The notes: generated by a model from the sequence alone, not told the origin. Counted from the stretch's first letter, positions 19,597 through 28,782 are shown. The stretch: DNA of 64,000 nucleotides from Allomuricauda sp. CAU 1633 (GCF_017313225.1 NZ_JAFLNE010000003.1:248001-312000); one strand, 5' to 3'. A program made the numbers and translations.

Positions 19597-19612
19597 GGTT
19601 TAGGAGGAGATT

Positions 19613-20245
19613 ATGAGCTTAGTACGGTTAAAAATAAAGGGAATATCATACAGTCAAACCCAGAATGGTGCTTACGCCCTTATTTTAAATGAGGTTGAAG
19701 GGGATAGAAAACTCCCTATTGTTATAGGAGCATTTGAAGCACAGTCGATCGCCATTGCTTTGGAAAAAGAGATAAAACCGCCCCGACCTTTGACGCACGA
19801 TTTGTTTAAGAATTTTGCGGATAGGTTTCAAATTGTGGTGAAGCAGGTCATTATTCATAAATTGGTGGATGGTGTCTTCTATTCCAGTATCATCTGTGAG
19901 CGCGATAAAGAGGAGGAAATCATTGATGCCCGAACCAGCGATGCTATTGCTTTGGCCCTACGTTTTGAAGCGCCCATTTTTACCTACAGGACCATTTTGG
20001 ACAAAGCAGGTATCTTTCTCAAGTTCTCTTCCAAGGAAGATGAAAATGAGGATGATGACAATAGTATCGTGGTAGATGAAATCCTTCAGGAAGGTGAAGC
20101 GGTTGAAATCGAATCCGGACCGGGTTCCCACGGTTATCGCGAAATGTCACTGGAAGAACTCCACAAAGAATTGGATAAGGCAGTCGCCAACGAAGACTAC
20201 GAAAAAGCTGCCAAATTACGGGACGAAATTTCCAAGCGCAAATAA
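19613..20245 (+). CDS. Bifunctional nuclease family protein (DUF151) with C-terminal UVR motif
   Basis: A 210-residue cytosolic protein. Residues 1 to about 135 form the DUF151/BFN domain (LPIVIGAFEAQSIAIALE, RPLTHDLFKNF, IDARTSDAIALALRF). The last 35 residues are a UvrB/UvrC-type UVR motif (LEELHKELDKAVANEDYEKAAKLRDEI), which mediates protein contacts. The BFN family has reported nuclease activity in some members; the role here is not known. The ATG follows an unusually strong Shine-Dalgarno AGGAGGAG (19602-19609), rare in this phylum. The nucleoside transporter starts 10 bases after its stop. Confidence 0.92.
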   Translation: MSLVRLKIKGISYSQTQNGAYALILNEVEGDRKLPIVIGAFEAQSIAIALEKEIKPPRPLTHDLFKNFADRFQIVVKQVIIHKLVDGVFYSSIICERDKEEEIIDARTSDAIALALRFEAPIFTYRTILDKAGIFLKFSSKEDENEDDDNSIVVDEILQEGEAVEIESGPGSHGYREMSLEELHKELDKAVANEDYEKAAKLRDEISKRK

Positions 20246-20254
20246 ATCAAATAC

Positions 20255-21715
20255 ATGGGGAAAAAGACCTTAAGTTTCCTGACACTAGTATTCCTTTGTA
20301 CGGTTGCATTCAGCCAAAATACCCTCCCCACAGATTCTCTCAATACTGCCATTGGCACCACCATCATCAATGATATTTCCGCTCAGGATACCCCAGAGAT
20401 GATTCCCAACCAAGGGTTTTCAATAAATACCTTATGGAGGGGCACCTTGGGTATGGCCGTTCTCATTTTGATTTCGTTTTTGTTCAGTTCTAACCGCAGA
20501 GCCATCAATTGGAAAACTGTGGGCATTGGCCTTACCTTTCAACTGGTTATTGCCATCGGGGTTCTGAAAGTACCTTTGATTCAAAAAATATTTGAAACCA
20601 TTGGAGAGTTGTTTATTGAAATTTTAGAATACACTAAGATTGGCAGTAAATTTCTTTTTGAAGGATTAGTTACAGATACTAATACTTTCGGCTATATTTT
20701 TGCTTTTCAAGTTTTACCTACAATTATCTTCTTCTCAGCCCTAACGTCGTTATTATATTATTTGGGAATCATTCAAATAATTGTAAAAGGGTTTGCGTGG
20801 TTACTAACCAAAACTTTTGGAATTAGTGGAGCCGAAAGTCTTTCCGTTGCTGGAAACATTTTTTTGGGTCAGACCGAAGCTCCCCTGCTCATTAAGGCCT
20901 ATCTGGAAAAAATGAACAAGTCCGAAATCCTTTTGGTGATGATCGGCGGCATGGCCACTGTGGCCGGAGCTGTTCTTGGGGCATATATTGACTTTTTGGG
21001 AGGTAACGATGATTTACTCAAATTGGTCTTTGCAAAACACTTGTTGGCCGCATCGGTAATGGCAGCGCCAGGCGCCATAGTGGTATCCAAAATTTTATAC
21101 CCACAAACTGAAGCAATAAATACAGATGTTCGTGTTTCCAATGAAAAAATTGGATCAAATATATTAGATGCCATATCAAATGGAACAGGTGAAGGATTAA
21201 AGTTAGCGATTAATGTGGGAGCAATGCTGCTTGTATTTATGGCCATAATTGCCATGATCAATGGAATATTAAGTCTTCTAGGTGGTATTGGTTCAATAAA
21301 TGAATGGATAGCCAATAATTCAACATACGACAAGCTTTCTCTGGAAGCTATTTTAGGAACCATATTTGCCCCTCTTATGTGGATTATTGGTGTGGCTAAA
21401 GAAGACATGATGCTTATGGGGCAATTACTCGGTATAAAACTTGCCGCCAGTGAATTTGTAGGTTATACTCAATTAGCTGAACTTAAAAGCATGGCCAATT
21501 CCCCACACTTCACTTACAACAAATCAGTAATTATGGCTACTTATATGTTGTGTGGGTTTGCCAACTTTGCTTCCATCGGCATACAGATTGGAGGGATCGG
21601 CTCCTTGGCCCCCGGTCAACGCAAAGTATTGTCCGAATTTGGCATGAAAGCCGTTTTGGGCGGTTCTTTAGCCTCTTTGTTGTCAGCTACCATTGCTGGG
21701 ATGATTTTGGGGTAG
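20255..21715 (+). CDS. Concentrative nucleoside transporter (CNT/NupC family) with added signal-peptide-like N-terminus
   Basis: A cation-coupled importer of nucleosides in the inner membrane, 486 residues. The CNT core starts near residue 62 with helix WRGTLGMAVLILISFLFSS, and includes GNIFLGQTEAPLLIKAYL, GGMATVAGAVLGAYI and NVGAMLLVFMAIIAMINGIL. Before it lies an extra segment: a hydrophobic stretch ending FSQ (about residue 22) that looks like a cleavable signal peptide, then a polar spacer of about 40 residues. NupC itself lacks this. With thyA downstream and a nucleoside kinase at the window start, it fits nucleoside salvage. Confidence 0.93.
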   Translation: MGKKTLSFLTLVFLCTVAFSQNTLPTDSLNTAIGTTIINDISAQDTPEMIPNQGFSINTLWRGTLGMAVLILISFLFSSNRRAINWKTVGIGLTFQLVIAIGVLKVPLIQKIFETIGELFIEILEYTKIGSKFLFEGLVTDTNTFGYIFAFQVLPTIIFFSALTSLLYYLGIIQIIVKGFAWLLTKTFGISGAESLSVAGNIFLGQTEAPLLIKAYLEKMNKSEILLVMIGGMATVAGAVLGAYIDFLGGNDDLLKLVFAKHLLAASVMAAPGAIVVSKILYPQTEAINTDVRVSNEKIGSNILDAISNGTGEGLKLAINVGAMLLVFMAIIAMINGILSLLGGIGSINEWIANNSTYDKLSLEAILGTIFAPLMWIIGVAKEDMMLMGQLLGIKLAASEFVGYTQLAELKSMANSPHFTYNKSVIMATYMLCGFANFASIGIQIGGIGSLAPGQRKVLSEFGMKAVLGGSLASLLSATIAGMILG

Positions 21716-21810
21716 TAAATTATCCTCAGTTGATAAAATCTTCATAAGTCTACCCTCGGTGTTTATCAAATACTTTTTTAATTGAAGTAATTTAGACAGA
21801 TTTATTTTTT

Positions 21811-21871
21811 GTCACATCGAGCGCAGTCGAGATGTCCTAGATTTCTCCCCTTTATATTTGTTCGAAATGAC
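21811..21871. repeat. Third REP-like copy (GTCACATCGAGCGCAGTCGA...)
   Basis: The first 24 bases are identical to the left arm at 4481. The right arm is degenerate, TTCGAAATGAC, whose complement GTCATTTCGAA pairs only partly with the left arm. A TATATTTG (21853-21860) that fits the -7 element lies inside, 28 bases before the thyA ATG, so the repeat may have become part of the thyA promoter. Confidence 0.75.
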
Positions 21872-21888
21872 CCTAATTTGATGAAAGA

Positions 21889-22713
21889 ATGAAACAATAC
21901 CACGACCTCCTTAAACATGTGCTGGAACACGGGAACGCCAAAGGCGACCGGACCGGAACGGGAACTTTGAGCGTTTTTGGCTATCAGATGCGGTTTAACC
22001 TTGCCGAAGGGTTTCCCATGGTCACTACCAAAAAATTGCACCTCAAATCCATCATCCATGAATTGTTGTGGTTCTTGAAAGGGGATACGAATATTGAATA
22101 CCTCCAAGAAAACGGAGTACGTATCTGGAACGAATGGGCGGATGATAATGGCGACCTCGGACCAGTGTATGGTCACCAATGGCGTAATTGGAACAGCGAG
22201 GAAATCGACCAAATTAAGGAAGTTATCGAAACACTGAAGACCAGCCCCAATAGCCGCAGAATGTTGGTGTCAGCTTGGAATCCCAGTGTATTGCCGGATA
22301 CTTCAGTTTCATTTGCAGAGAATGTGGCCAATGGCAAAGCCGCACTCCCCCCCTGTCATGCTTTTTTTCAATTTTATGTGGCCGATGGCAAACTTTCTTG
22401 CCAACTCTATCAGCGTAGTGCCGATATCTTTTTGGGCGTGCCGTTCAACATTGCTTCGTATGCGCTATTTACCATGATGATGGCGCAGGTGTGCGGGTAT
22501 TTACCGGGAGAATTCATTCACACCTTTGGCGATGCCCATATCTACAACAACCACTTGGAGCAGGTGCATCTGCAATTGGGTCGGGAGCCACGCCCTTTGC
22601 CCACTATGAAACTGAATCCCGAGGTAAAAGACATTTTCGATTTTACGTTTTCTGATTTTGAGCTGTTGAACTATGACCCACATCCTCATATTAAAGGGGT
22701 TGTGGCCGTATAA
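21889..22713 (+). CDS. thyA: Thymidylate synthase
   Basis: Converts dUMP and methylene-tetrahydrofolate into dTMP and dihydrofolate in the cytosol. It has 274 residues. The folate and dUMP blocks are complete: [44 protein letters not shown], the catalytic Cys156 in [33 protein letters not shown] and [13 protein letters not shown]. The C-terminus ends HIKGVVAV. A degenerate copy of this 3' end lies at 23939. folA, which recycles the dihydrofolate, is at 38363. Confidence 0.98.
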   Translation: MKQYHDLLKHVLEHGNAKGDRTGTGTLSVFGYQMRFNLAEGFPMVTTKKLHLKSIIHELLWFLKGDTNIEYLQENGVRIWNEWADDNGDLGPVYGHQWRNWNSEEIDQIKEVIETLKTSPNSRRMLVSAWNPSVLPDTSVSFAENVANGKAALPPCHAFFQFYVADGKLSCQLYQRSADIFLGVPFNIASYALFTMMMAQVCGYLPGEFIHTFGDAHIYNNHLEQVHLQLGREPRPLPTMKLNPEVKDIFDFTFSDFELLNYDPHPHIKGVVAV

Positions 22714-22721
22714 CCTTTGCG

Positions 22722-23906
22722 ATGAAGTCCCTTTTTCTGTTTGTATTTTTCTTGTTCAGCTGCACCTTCTATTCCCAAGAAAAAGTGTATGCCCCAGAAG
22801 AAGTGGATCAATTTCCAGTAATCAACGAAAATCCTTGCACAAATGATTTAAGCAAACGGGATTGTTTTCAACTACAATTGATGGAATTTGTACACGGAAA
22901 AATCTCATATCCTGAAAATGCATTAAAGAATGGGATTGAAGGGGTTGTCTATATGCAGTTTGAAATTGACAAAAACGGTATCATCAACAATATTAAAGCC
23001 CGCTCAGTTCGGGAAGATTTTAAAAACGAGGCCATTAGGGCCTTGAGCCTGCTCCCAAAAATTGAGCCCGCCGTAAAGAACGGAACCCCGGTACCCTTCA
23101 TTTTTGGGTTTCCTGTAAATTTTGCCATTCAAAAAAGTGATGGTCCAAAAATCGACTATTTCCCGCAGGAACAATTGATTCACCCCAATGTCATGGAGCA
23201 TCAAAATCACAACGAGTACCTTTACAATGCCCTACAGAATAAGGTTGTTTCTATTTTGGCACAAAAAAGAAATCTGTATCTCATCAAAAAAAATATAAAG
23301 GATACATTATCAATCGCCATATTGTTTGAGGTTGACAAAAACGGTGAAGTCAAAAAAAATAAAGGTAGGATCAGCATCAATTCAAGGGCATTGTACGAAA
23401 AGTTTGGTCCTGACCTTGAACAAATCCCTTCCTCCTTGCCACAGTTTAAAGTCCTAAACAAAAAACCTGACCCCATTGTGAGTACCCACCATCTGTTTTA
23501 CCAATTTCTACCAATGGGCCAAAAAGAAGTGGAGTTAATACATATTCCCAATACAGAAAAGTACAAAGGAGGTATCGTAGAGGAAATCCCTGTTTTCCCC
23601 GGCTGCAAAAACCTGACGCAAGAAGAGGCCAAAAGGTGCTTTCAATTGAAGATGCAAGAACACATTAAAAACCATTTTTCATATCCCGTGGAGGCCCAGG
23701 TAAATGGAATTTCTGGAAAAGTTTATATTATATTCATCATAACCAAAACAGGGGAAATTGAAAAAATTAGAACTAGAGGGCCACATAAGGTTCTGGAAAA
23801 AGAAGCAGTACGAATCATTCAACTTCTGCCCAAAATGACCCCTGGAAAGCAGAATGGAAAACCTATTGATGTACCCTATTCCATTCCCATAACTTTTAAA
23901 ATGTAG
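22722..23906 (+). CDS. Exported protein with two TonB C-terminal-type domains
   Basis: A 394-residue protein that starts 8 bases after thyA. It has an N-terminal signal sequence (MKSLFLFVFFLFSCTFYSQ) rather than the membrane anchor of classical TonB, and no Pro-rich linker. A first TonB-like domain covers about residues 45-135 (QLMEFVHGKISYPENALKNGIEGVVYMQFEI), followed by a non-repeated middle of about 140 residues and a second TonB domain from about 290 to the end (FPGCKNLTQEEAKRCFQLKMQEHIKNHFSYP, LPKMTPGKQNGK, SIPITFKM). The last domain is paralogous to that of the gene at 3766. Without an anchor it may be a periplasmic or outer-membrane protein, not an energy transducer. Confidence 0.82.
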   Translation: MKSLFLFVFFLFSCTFYSQEKVYAPEEVDQFPVINENPCTNDLSKRDCFQLQLMEFVHGKISYPENALKNGIEGVVYMQFEIDKNGIINNIKARSVREDFKNEAIRALSLLPKIEPAVKNGTPVPFIFGFPVNFAIQKSDGPKIDYFPQEQLIHPNVMEHQNHNEYLYNALQNKVVSILAQKRNLYLIKKNIKDTLSIAILFEVDKNGEVKKNKGRISINSRALYEKFGPDLEQIPSSLPQFKVLNKKPDPIVSTHHLFYQFLPMGQKEVELIHIPNTEKYKGGIVEEIPVFPGCKNLTQEEAKRCFQLKMQEHIKNHFSYPVEAQVNGISGKVYIIFIITKTGEIEKIRTRGPHKVLEKEAVRIIQLLPKMTPGKQNGKPIDVPYSIPITFKM

Positions 23907-23938
23907 TGTTCAATGGATTGGCTCAAATACCAATCCAT

Positions 23939-23963
23939 ATATTAAAGGGTTGTGGCGGTGTGA
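23939..23963 (+). pseudogene. Degenerate copy of the thyA 3' end
   Basis: ATATTAAAGGG-TTGTGGC followed by GGTGTGA matches the last 26 bases of thyA (22688-22713) in 22 of 26 aligned columns, with one base deleted. The bases just upstream (CCAATCCAT versus CCACATCCTCAT) also resemble thyA. The rest of this 166-base gap holds nothing else I can identify. Confidence 0.65.
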
Positions 23964-24072
23964 CAGGAAACTTGACTTATTTTATGATAGCCTCTGGCCT
24001 CTTGTGTATCTCCTGTTAATGGTTGAATTAATGTTTTCACATATATAAGGAATACCCAAAATTTGTAACCAA

Positions 24073-25812
24073 TTGCTTTCATGGAAGTATTCTATAAAAG
24101 TAAACGGTTTGAAATCCTATTTCCTAATTTGTTGCTTTGGCATACTTGTTCTTATCAATCCCTGCCAAGGCCAGTCGTATGACATTGCCAAACATCAAGA
24201 TTGGACAAATGACATTGATTATCTGGATTATCTTATCCGCACCCGACACCCCAATCCCTATTATAGTATATCCAAAGAACGTTGGAACAATGAACTACAA
24301 AATTTAAAGAAAAATGTCGCTAAGCTTTCTGAAAAAGAAATATCCATAAAACTAAGTTCCATTGTTGCTCTTCTTAATGATGGCCATACTTTCTTGGATT
24401 TTGATGGACGATATGGTTTCGATAGATGGTTCCCTGTCAGGTTTTACGATTTTGATGATGGATTGTTCATTACGGTGACCCATCCAGCATACAAACAACT
24501 CATTGGTAAAAAGGTTATATCCATTTCGGGTTTGCCAGCTTCTAGTGTTTTAAATGCCGTCTCAAAGGCCATAAGTGGTGATAATGCCTTTCACAAAAGA
24601 AATATAGCAGCAGCTTTTATGTCCAATACGGCACTATTGGAAGGCATGGGAATTATTGAAAACAATCAAAACTTGATTTTACAGCTTATTGATGAAAGCG
24701 GCAAACACTCAACTGCGGAAATAACGTCCATTTCATCCTTTTATTCAACCAATTATCGGAATTGGGGAGAACTGTTCGGGCCTCCTCTGGAAGAGTACAA
24801 TGCTTACGTCACCCCATTTGAAAATGGCAAACCTCCCCTAAAGTATCGCGAATTTAGTGACGACGCCCCACCCTATTATGCAAGTAGGGAGCCTTATTGG
24901 TTCAAAAATTATCCAGAATACTCAGCGTTTGTATTTCAATTTAATTTTGCTGCTGAAATTGGTCCCGAACCTTTTAAAGACTTCTTAAAGCGTCTTGTTG
25001 CTGCTTTGGAAACCACAAAACCGGAAAAACTCATCATTGATGTACGCTATAATTTTGGTGGCGATGGAAGCATGATGGTCCCTTTGGTAAATGACATCAT
25101 TACGTATAGTAAAATCCATCCAAAAACCAAGCTATATGTGGTACAGGGAAGACAGACCTTTAGTGCTGGAATCATGCTCGCTGCCCGATTAAAAGAATAT
25201 TTAAACATTACCCTAATAGGTGAACCCGCTGGGGCAGGTTATAATCATTATGGAGATCCAGTTACCTATCAACTTCCCAACAGCAAATTAAAACTCCATT
25301 GCTCATCCGTGTTTTGGCAATTGGGGCATCCTTTAAATGACTCCAATGTGATTTCAGTAGAATTTCCGGTAGGGGTGAACTCAACCGATTTTTTTCAAGG
25401 GCATGATAGTGCATTCCTGAAAATTGTGGGGAGTAACGATCTAAGGCATATATCAGACATCTATATGGAAGAGGAATTATCGATTGCCGATTCAATTTAT
25501 CGGAGTCGATACAACTCATTTGGAAAATTGAAGTGGTGGAGTCCCATTGATGGTGACAGTGATCTAATGGGCAAAAAAATCAATGCCATTTTAGGGAAGC
25601 AAAAACCAGAAAGTGCAGTAAGACTTGCCAATATCTGGACCGAACATGATGCAGAAAATCCATTGGCATGGATGAAACTATCTGAACTGTACCACCTTCA
25701 GAAAAAATACGACTTAGCTCTGGAAGCCCTTACAAAAGCCCAAAATCTGGATGGAGACCGATTGGACATTAAAGAAGCGAGGGCCGTTCTGCAAGATGCT
25801 CCAAAAGAATAG
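24073..25812 (+). CDS. Secreted S41-type (tail-specific-like) peptidase with C-terminal TPR-like region
   Basis: A 579-residue exported protein. A signal sequence (LKSYFLICCFGILVLINPCQGQ) precedes an N-terminal helical region. The S41 fold follows: IDVRYNFGGDGSMMVPLVNDI, then RQTFSAGIMLAARLKE, where the Ser of TFSAG is at the nucleophile position, and GEPAGAGYNHYGD. The last 60 residues (NPLAWMKLSELYHLQKKYDLALEALTKAQNLDG) look like one or two TPR units. No ATG is in frame: TTG at 24073 or TTG at 24109 are the candidate starts. The substrate is unknown. It lies alone, beyond the thyA tail fossil. Confidence 0.82.
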   Translation: MLSWKYSIKVNGLKSYFLICCFGILVLINPCQGQSYDIAKHQDWTNDIDYLDYLIRTRHPNPYYSISKERWNNELQNLKKNVAKLSEKEISIKLSSIVALLNDGHTFLDFDGRYGFDRWFPVRFYDFDDGLFITVTHPAYKQLIGKKVISISGLPASSVLNAVSKAISGDNAFHKRNIAAAFMSNTALLEGMGIIENNQNLILQLIDESGKHSTAEITSISSFYSTNYRNWGELFGPPLEEYNAYVTPFENGKPPLKYREFSDDAPPYYASREPYWFKNYPEYSAFVFQFNFAAEIGPEPFKDFLKRLVAALETTKPEKLIIDVRYNFGGDGSMMVPLVNDIITYSKIHPKTKLYVVQGRQTFSAGIMLAARLKEYLNITLIGEPAGAGYNHYGDPVTYQLPNSKLKLHCSSVFWQLGHPLNDSNVISVEFPVGVNSTDFFQGHDSAFLKIVGSNDLRHISDIYMEEELSIADSIYRSRYNSFGKLKWWSPIDGDSDLMGKKINAILGKQKPESAVRLANIWTEHDAENPLAWMKLSELYHLQKKYDLALEALTKAQNLDGDRLDIKEARAVLQDAPKE

Positions 25813-25917
25813 TCTTGCCCACTTGTAGCACCTAGCGCCAAAAATACCCATCAACTTTAAAAATTTAGTGGTATCTTTTTGAGGCTATCTTTTATTTGAC
25901 TAATAAAATCTACAAAA

Positions 25918-26595
25918 ATGAAACAACTCATAATCGCAATTGCTTTGTCTGGCGTTTTAGTATCCTGCAATTCTTCAGGGAAAGACAAAGCGGAAGCATC
26001 TTCGGCAAAAGAAACCGCAACCGACAGCATCGCATCACCTGCGAAAACCAACTACGTTGCCATTGATACCGAAGAAGCTTTAATCGCAACTTCCTTAATG
26101 GCTGCACCAGCAGCAAGCCGGGCTGGATGCAAGGTGATAGGCTACAATATGGCTGGGGAGTTTGTAACCCTCAAAGAAGGGGACAACGAATTCATAGTAC
26201 TTGCCGATGACCCCAACAATCCAGGATTCAATGCAGCTTGCTATCACAAAAGCATGGAACCCTTTATGGCTAGAGGCAGGGAACTACGGGCCGAAGGGAA
26301 AACTGGACCGGAAATTTTTGATATTAGGGAAGCAGAGGCCAAATCAGGGCAATTGGATATGGGAAAACCGGGTGCTACCCTACATATCTATTATGGACCC
26401 AGCGACAAATACGATCCCGAAACCCTTAAAGTGGAGGGCGCCAAATACCGCTACGTGGTCTATTTGCCCTTTGCCACTGCAGAATCTACGGGTCTTCCTG
26501 AAAACCCCGTTGGCCCCAACCACCCGTGGATCATGAACCCGGGAACGCACAGGGCGCATATTATGATCTCGCCTTTGGCGGATGAGAAAGAGTAA
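25918..26595 (+). CDS. Putative lipoprotein of unknown function
   Basis: A 225-residue protein with a lipoprotein signal, lipobox VSCN with Cys19, then an Ala/Ser/Lys-rich spacer to about residue 45. The mature part has two cysteines (AGCKVIGYN, AACYHKS) that could pair, and a Pro/Gly-rich C-terminus (GLPENPVGPNHPWIMNPGTHRAHIMI). I do not recognise the family. It lies alone, and the 166 bases after it carry only the short repeat at 26714. Confidence 0.75.
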   Translation: MKQLIIAIALSGVLVSCNSSGKDKAEASSAKETATDSIASPAKTNYVAIDTEEALIATSLMAAPAASRAGCKVIGYNMAGEFVTLKEGDNEFIVLADDPNNPGFNAACYHKSMEPFMARGRELRAEGKTGPEIFDIREAEAKSGQLDMGKPGATLHIYYGPSDKYDPETLKVEGAKYRYVVYLPFATAESTGLPENPVGPNHPWIMNPGTHRAHIMISPLADEKE

Positions 26596-26713
26596 GGGCT
26601 ATATTTTTTCCCTCTTCCACGTTGGTGGCAAAAGAAATGATTGGGGAGATTGAAAAGAACTAACCGAAACATTCCATAATCACAATTCCAAAACGAAAAA
26701 CATTAACTTAATA

Positions 26714-26754
26714 TCCGTAAATGACGGTTATACGAAACCATTATGCGCAAGCTG
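26714..26754. repeat. AATG-TTATA-CATT short motif, copy 1
   Basis: AATGACGGTTATACGAAACC followed by ATT, just before the start of the gene at 26762. It is the most diverged of three related motifs; AATG and CATT form inverted ends around a TTATA core. Confidence 0.4.
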
Positions 26755-26761
26755 AAAAAAA

Positions 26762-27307
26762 ATGAATTCCAATAAGAAATGGCATAAAGATTATTACGCA
26801 GGAAAAGCGCTTTGGTTTGGAATGGCTTGTATAGGCTGTGCATTCTATTTTTTTGCCCCTATTTTGTTTACCTCTGAAAATTCGTTAATTGAAAAAAGCG
26901 GACAAATAGAACAAGTAAGGACATTTTATACTCAAGTAAGTTCAAGAGGTATTAAAACTGTAAAGTCCCAACTGTTCTTAAAATTGAAAAACGATAATCA
27001 CAATTATAAGCTGGTAAAAAATATTGAAAAGAGTTGGAGGAATGAAAAATACGAACTGATTGAAAAAGAATTAAAAAAGTCAGGACGAGCAATTATTTGG
27101 ATAAAAAAAAGTGAGAATTCAGACTTGCAGCCTAAAGTTTATCAGATTGCGACTGGAGAAAATGATATGCTCTATGACTTAAAAGATGCCAAGTCTGAAC
27201 TTAGATGGCTATTTCCTTTTTTGGTAATAATAGGACTTCTGATGATTGGAATATACTTTCATCAAAAATATCCAGAACAATTTAAAAGCCTTCTTTTTGG
27301 AAAATAA
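26762..27307 (+). CDS. Small membrane protein of unknown function
   Basis: A 181-residue protein with two membrane helices: ALWFGMACIGCAFYFFAPIL near residues 15-35 and WLFPFLVIIGLLMIGIYF near 149-166. Between them is an extracytoplasmic Lys-rich domain of about 110 residues. This topology resembles DUF3592-type proteins, but I cannot confirm that. It is A+T-rich compared with the core genes, has no cotranscribed neighbour and is bracketed by two copies of the AATG-TATA-CATT motif. Confidence 0.7.
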   Translation: MNSNKKWHKDYYAGKALWFGMACIGCAFYFFAPILFTSENSLIEKSGQIEQVRTFYTQVSSRGIKTVKSQLFLKLKNDNHNYKLVKNIEKSWRNEKYELIEKELKKSGRAIIWIKKSENSDLQPKVYQIATGENDMLYDLKDAKSELRWLFPFLVIIGLLMIGIYFHQKYPEQFKSLLFGK

Positions 27308-27310
27308 GCC

Positions 27311-27343
27311 AGCGCACAAAAATGGTTATAATTCATTGCTAGT
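27311..27343. repeat. AATG-TTATA-CATTG short motif, copy 2
   Basis: AAAAATGGTTATAATTCATT followed by GCTAG, beginning a few bases after the stop of the preceding gene. It matches the copy at 29641 in most positions. Confidence 0.5.
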
Positions 27344-27344
27344 T

Positions 27345-27450
27345 TCCCGCAACCACTCCTCAATCCTCTTGAGCGCCTCCACCAAGTTCTGCACTTTCCA
27401 TGAATCAAGTGTGTCCTATTCATAGAAACGGTATCTTTCTCATAAATGTA
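27345..27450 (-). pseudogene. Decayed copy of the 62-codon gene (3' part)
   Basis: Read on the minus strand, it encodes YEKDTVS, an insertion of about 20 bases that breaks the pattern, then KVQNLVEALKRIEEWLRE. This matches YLEEDTFSRREVQSVAEALK and GIGEWLRE of the intact gene at 29813-30001. The DNA resembles it at roughly 40 of 50 bases over the last block. Confidence 0.6.
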
Positions 27451-27471
27451 AATTGAAACTAAACGGACAAA

Positions 27472-28782
27472 ATGAATTCATCTGCAACCTATGTCCCCAC
27501 AACTCGAATCATTATTTTTTTAATCGCATTTGCACTATTTTCCTGTGATTCCAAAATCAGGGAAAAAACTGGAAACTTTACGGGGACTTTTGAACATGGC
27601 AACTTTTCTGACGAAATACAATTTGAAGTTAATCAAGACTCTACTGGCTACCAAGTATTTTTTACAAGTTTGGAGCAAAATGCCAACCGAATCCCATTTC
27701 AAGGTGTTGAAGTGAGCAACGATTCCATAAATTTTAGGTTGCAAAGTGATTTTTATACCTACTCCTTCAAAAACCAATGGATGGACAACAATGATAAGCT
27801 GCAGGGAACCCTTACGGTTGACACTATCACAGTTCTCTACACCCTAGAAAAGGAGGTGCCGGGCCACAGCCAAATCCCAAAAAATGAAGATGTTGGTTTT
27901 GAATCCGACGGATTAAAGTTAAATGGGACTATTTGGTATCCAAAAGATGGCGGAAACAAGGCTGTGGTAATTCTAACTTCGTCTGGGAACGCAAACCGAA
28001 GCGCCTCAAGAGCAGAAGCCATACTCTTTGCCCAAATGGGATTCACTACCTTTCATTATGACAAAAGAGGTACTGGAAATTCAGAAGGAGATTGGCAAGC
28101 AGCAACCATGGAGGAACTTTTAATGGATGATATCAATGCCATTAACTATTTTTCGGATAAAACAGGAATTCCCATTACAAATATCGGTATTAAAGGTAGC
28201 AGTCAAGGAGCCACAAAAATACCCTATGTCTTAAATGAGTTGGAAAATCTACAATATGGGATTGCGGTGAGTTGTCCTGGAGTTTCGTTACTTGAAAGTG
28301 ATTTGAACTTTTGGAAAAATAGAAATGCGGAAACAATTGGAAATGAAATTGAGGATGCTGCCAAATTACAGCGAAAGGTTTTTGAGTTTATAGGAGGAAA
28401 AATAGCTAGAGAGGATTTGGAAAAAGCTATAGATGCTGAGAAATCAAAATCGTGGTTTACCCATATCTGGGTGCCCAATTTGGATGAAGTCCAAGTGGAT
28501 AAAAAATTGCTGTATACCCCTATCCCTTACTTTGAAACTACAAAGCAACCTATCCTAATCGTGCAAGGCAAAATGGATGAAATAATCCCACCCAATAGCC
28601 ATTCGCTAATTTCCGAAGCTATTGAGAAATCAGGGAATGATAATTTTAAAACCGTTTTAATAGAAGGAGCCTCCCATTCCATGTACGATGTCGGAGAAAG
28701 TGATTTTCCATATTGGTCCAAATTGCATCCCGATTATGTTACCACAATTAAGGATTGGGTAAATTCAGTTTCTAACCCGTAG
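27472..28782 (+). CDS. Alpha/beta hydrolase lipoprotein
   Basis: A 436-residue protein with a lipoprotein-type signal (ALFSCDS). An N-terminal beta-rich region of about 120 residues precedes the hydrolase fold, from about 145. Fold motifs: AVVILTSSGNANRS (oxyanion strand), HYDKRGTGNSEG, nucleophile elbow GSSQGA, acid region GKMDEIIPP and catalytic His in EGASHSMYDVG. The layout suits an esterase/acyl hydrolase of the BAAT or dienelactone-hydrolase-like kind. The substrate is unknown. It is flanked on both sides by decayed tails of the 62-codon gene. Confidence 0.85.
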   Translation: MNSSATYVPTTRIIIFLIAFALFSCDSKIREKTGNFTGTFEHGNFSDEIQFEVNQDSTGYQVFFTSLEQNANRIPFQGVEVSNDSINFRLQSDFYTYSFKNQWMDNNDKLQGTLTVDTITVLYTLEKEVPGHSQIPKNEDVGFESDGLKLNGTIWYPKDGGNKAVVILTSSGNANRSASRAEAILFAQMGFTTFHYDKRGTGNSEGDWQAATMEELLMDDINAINYFSDKTGIPITNIGIKGSSQGATKIPYVLNELENLQYGIAVSCPGVSLLESDLNFWKNRNAETIGNEIEDAAKLQRKVFEFIGGKIAREDLEKAIDAEKSKSWFTHIWVPNLDEVQVDKKLLYTPIPYFETTKQPILIVQGKMDEIIPPNSHSLISEAIEKSGNDNFKTVLIEGASHSMYDVGESDFPYWSKLHPDYVTTIKDWVNSVSNP

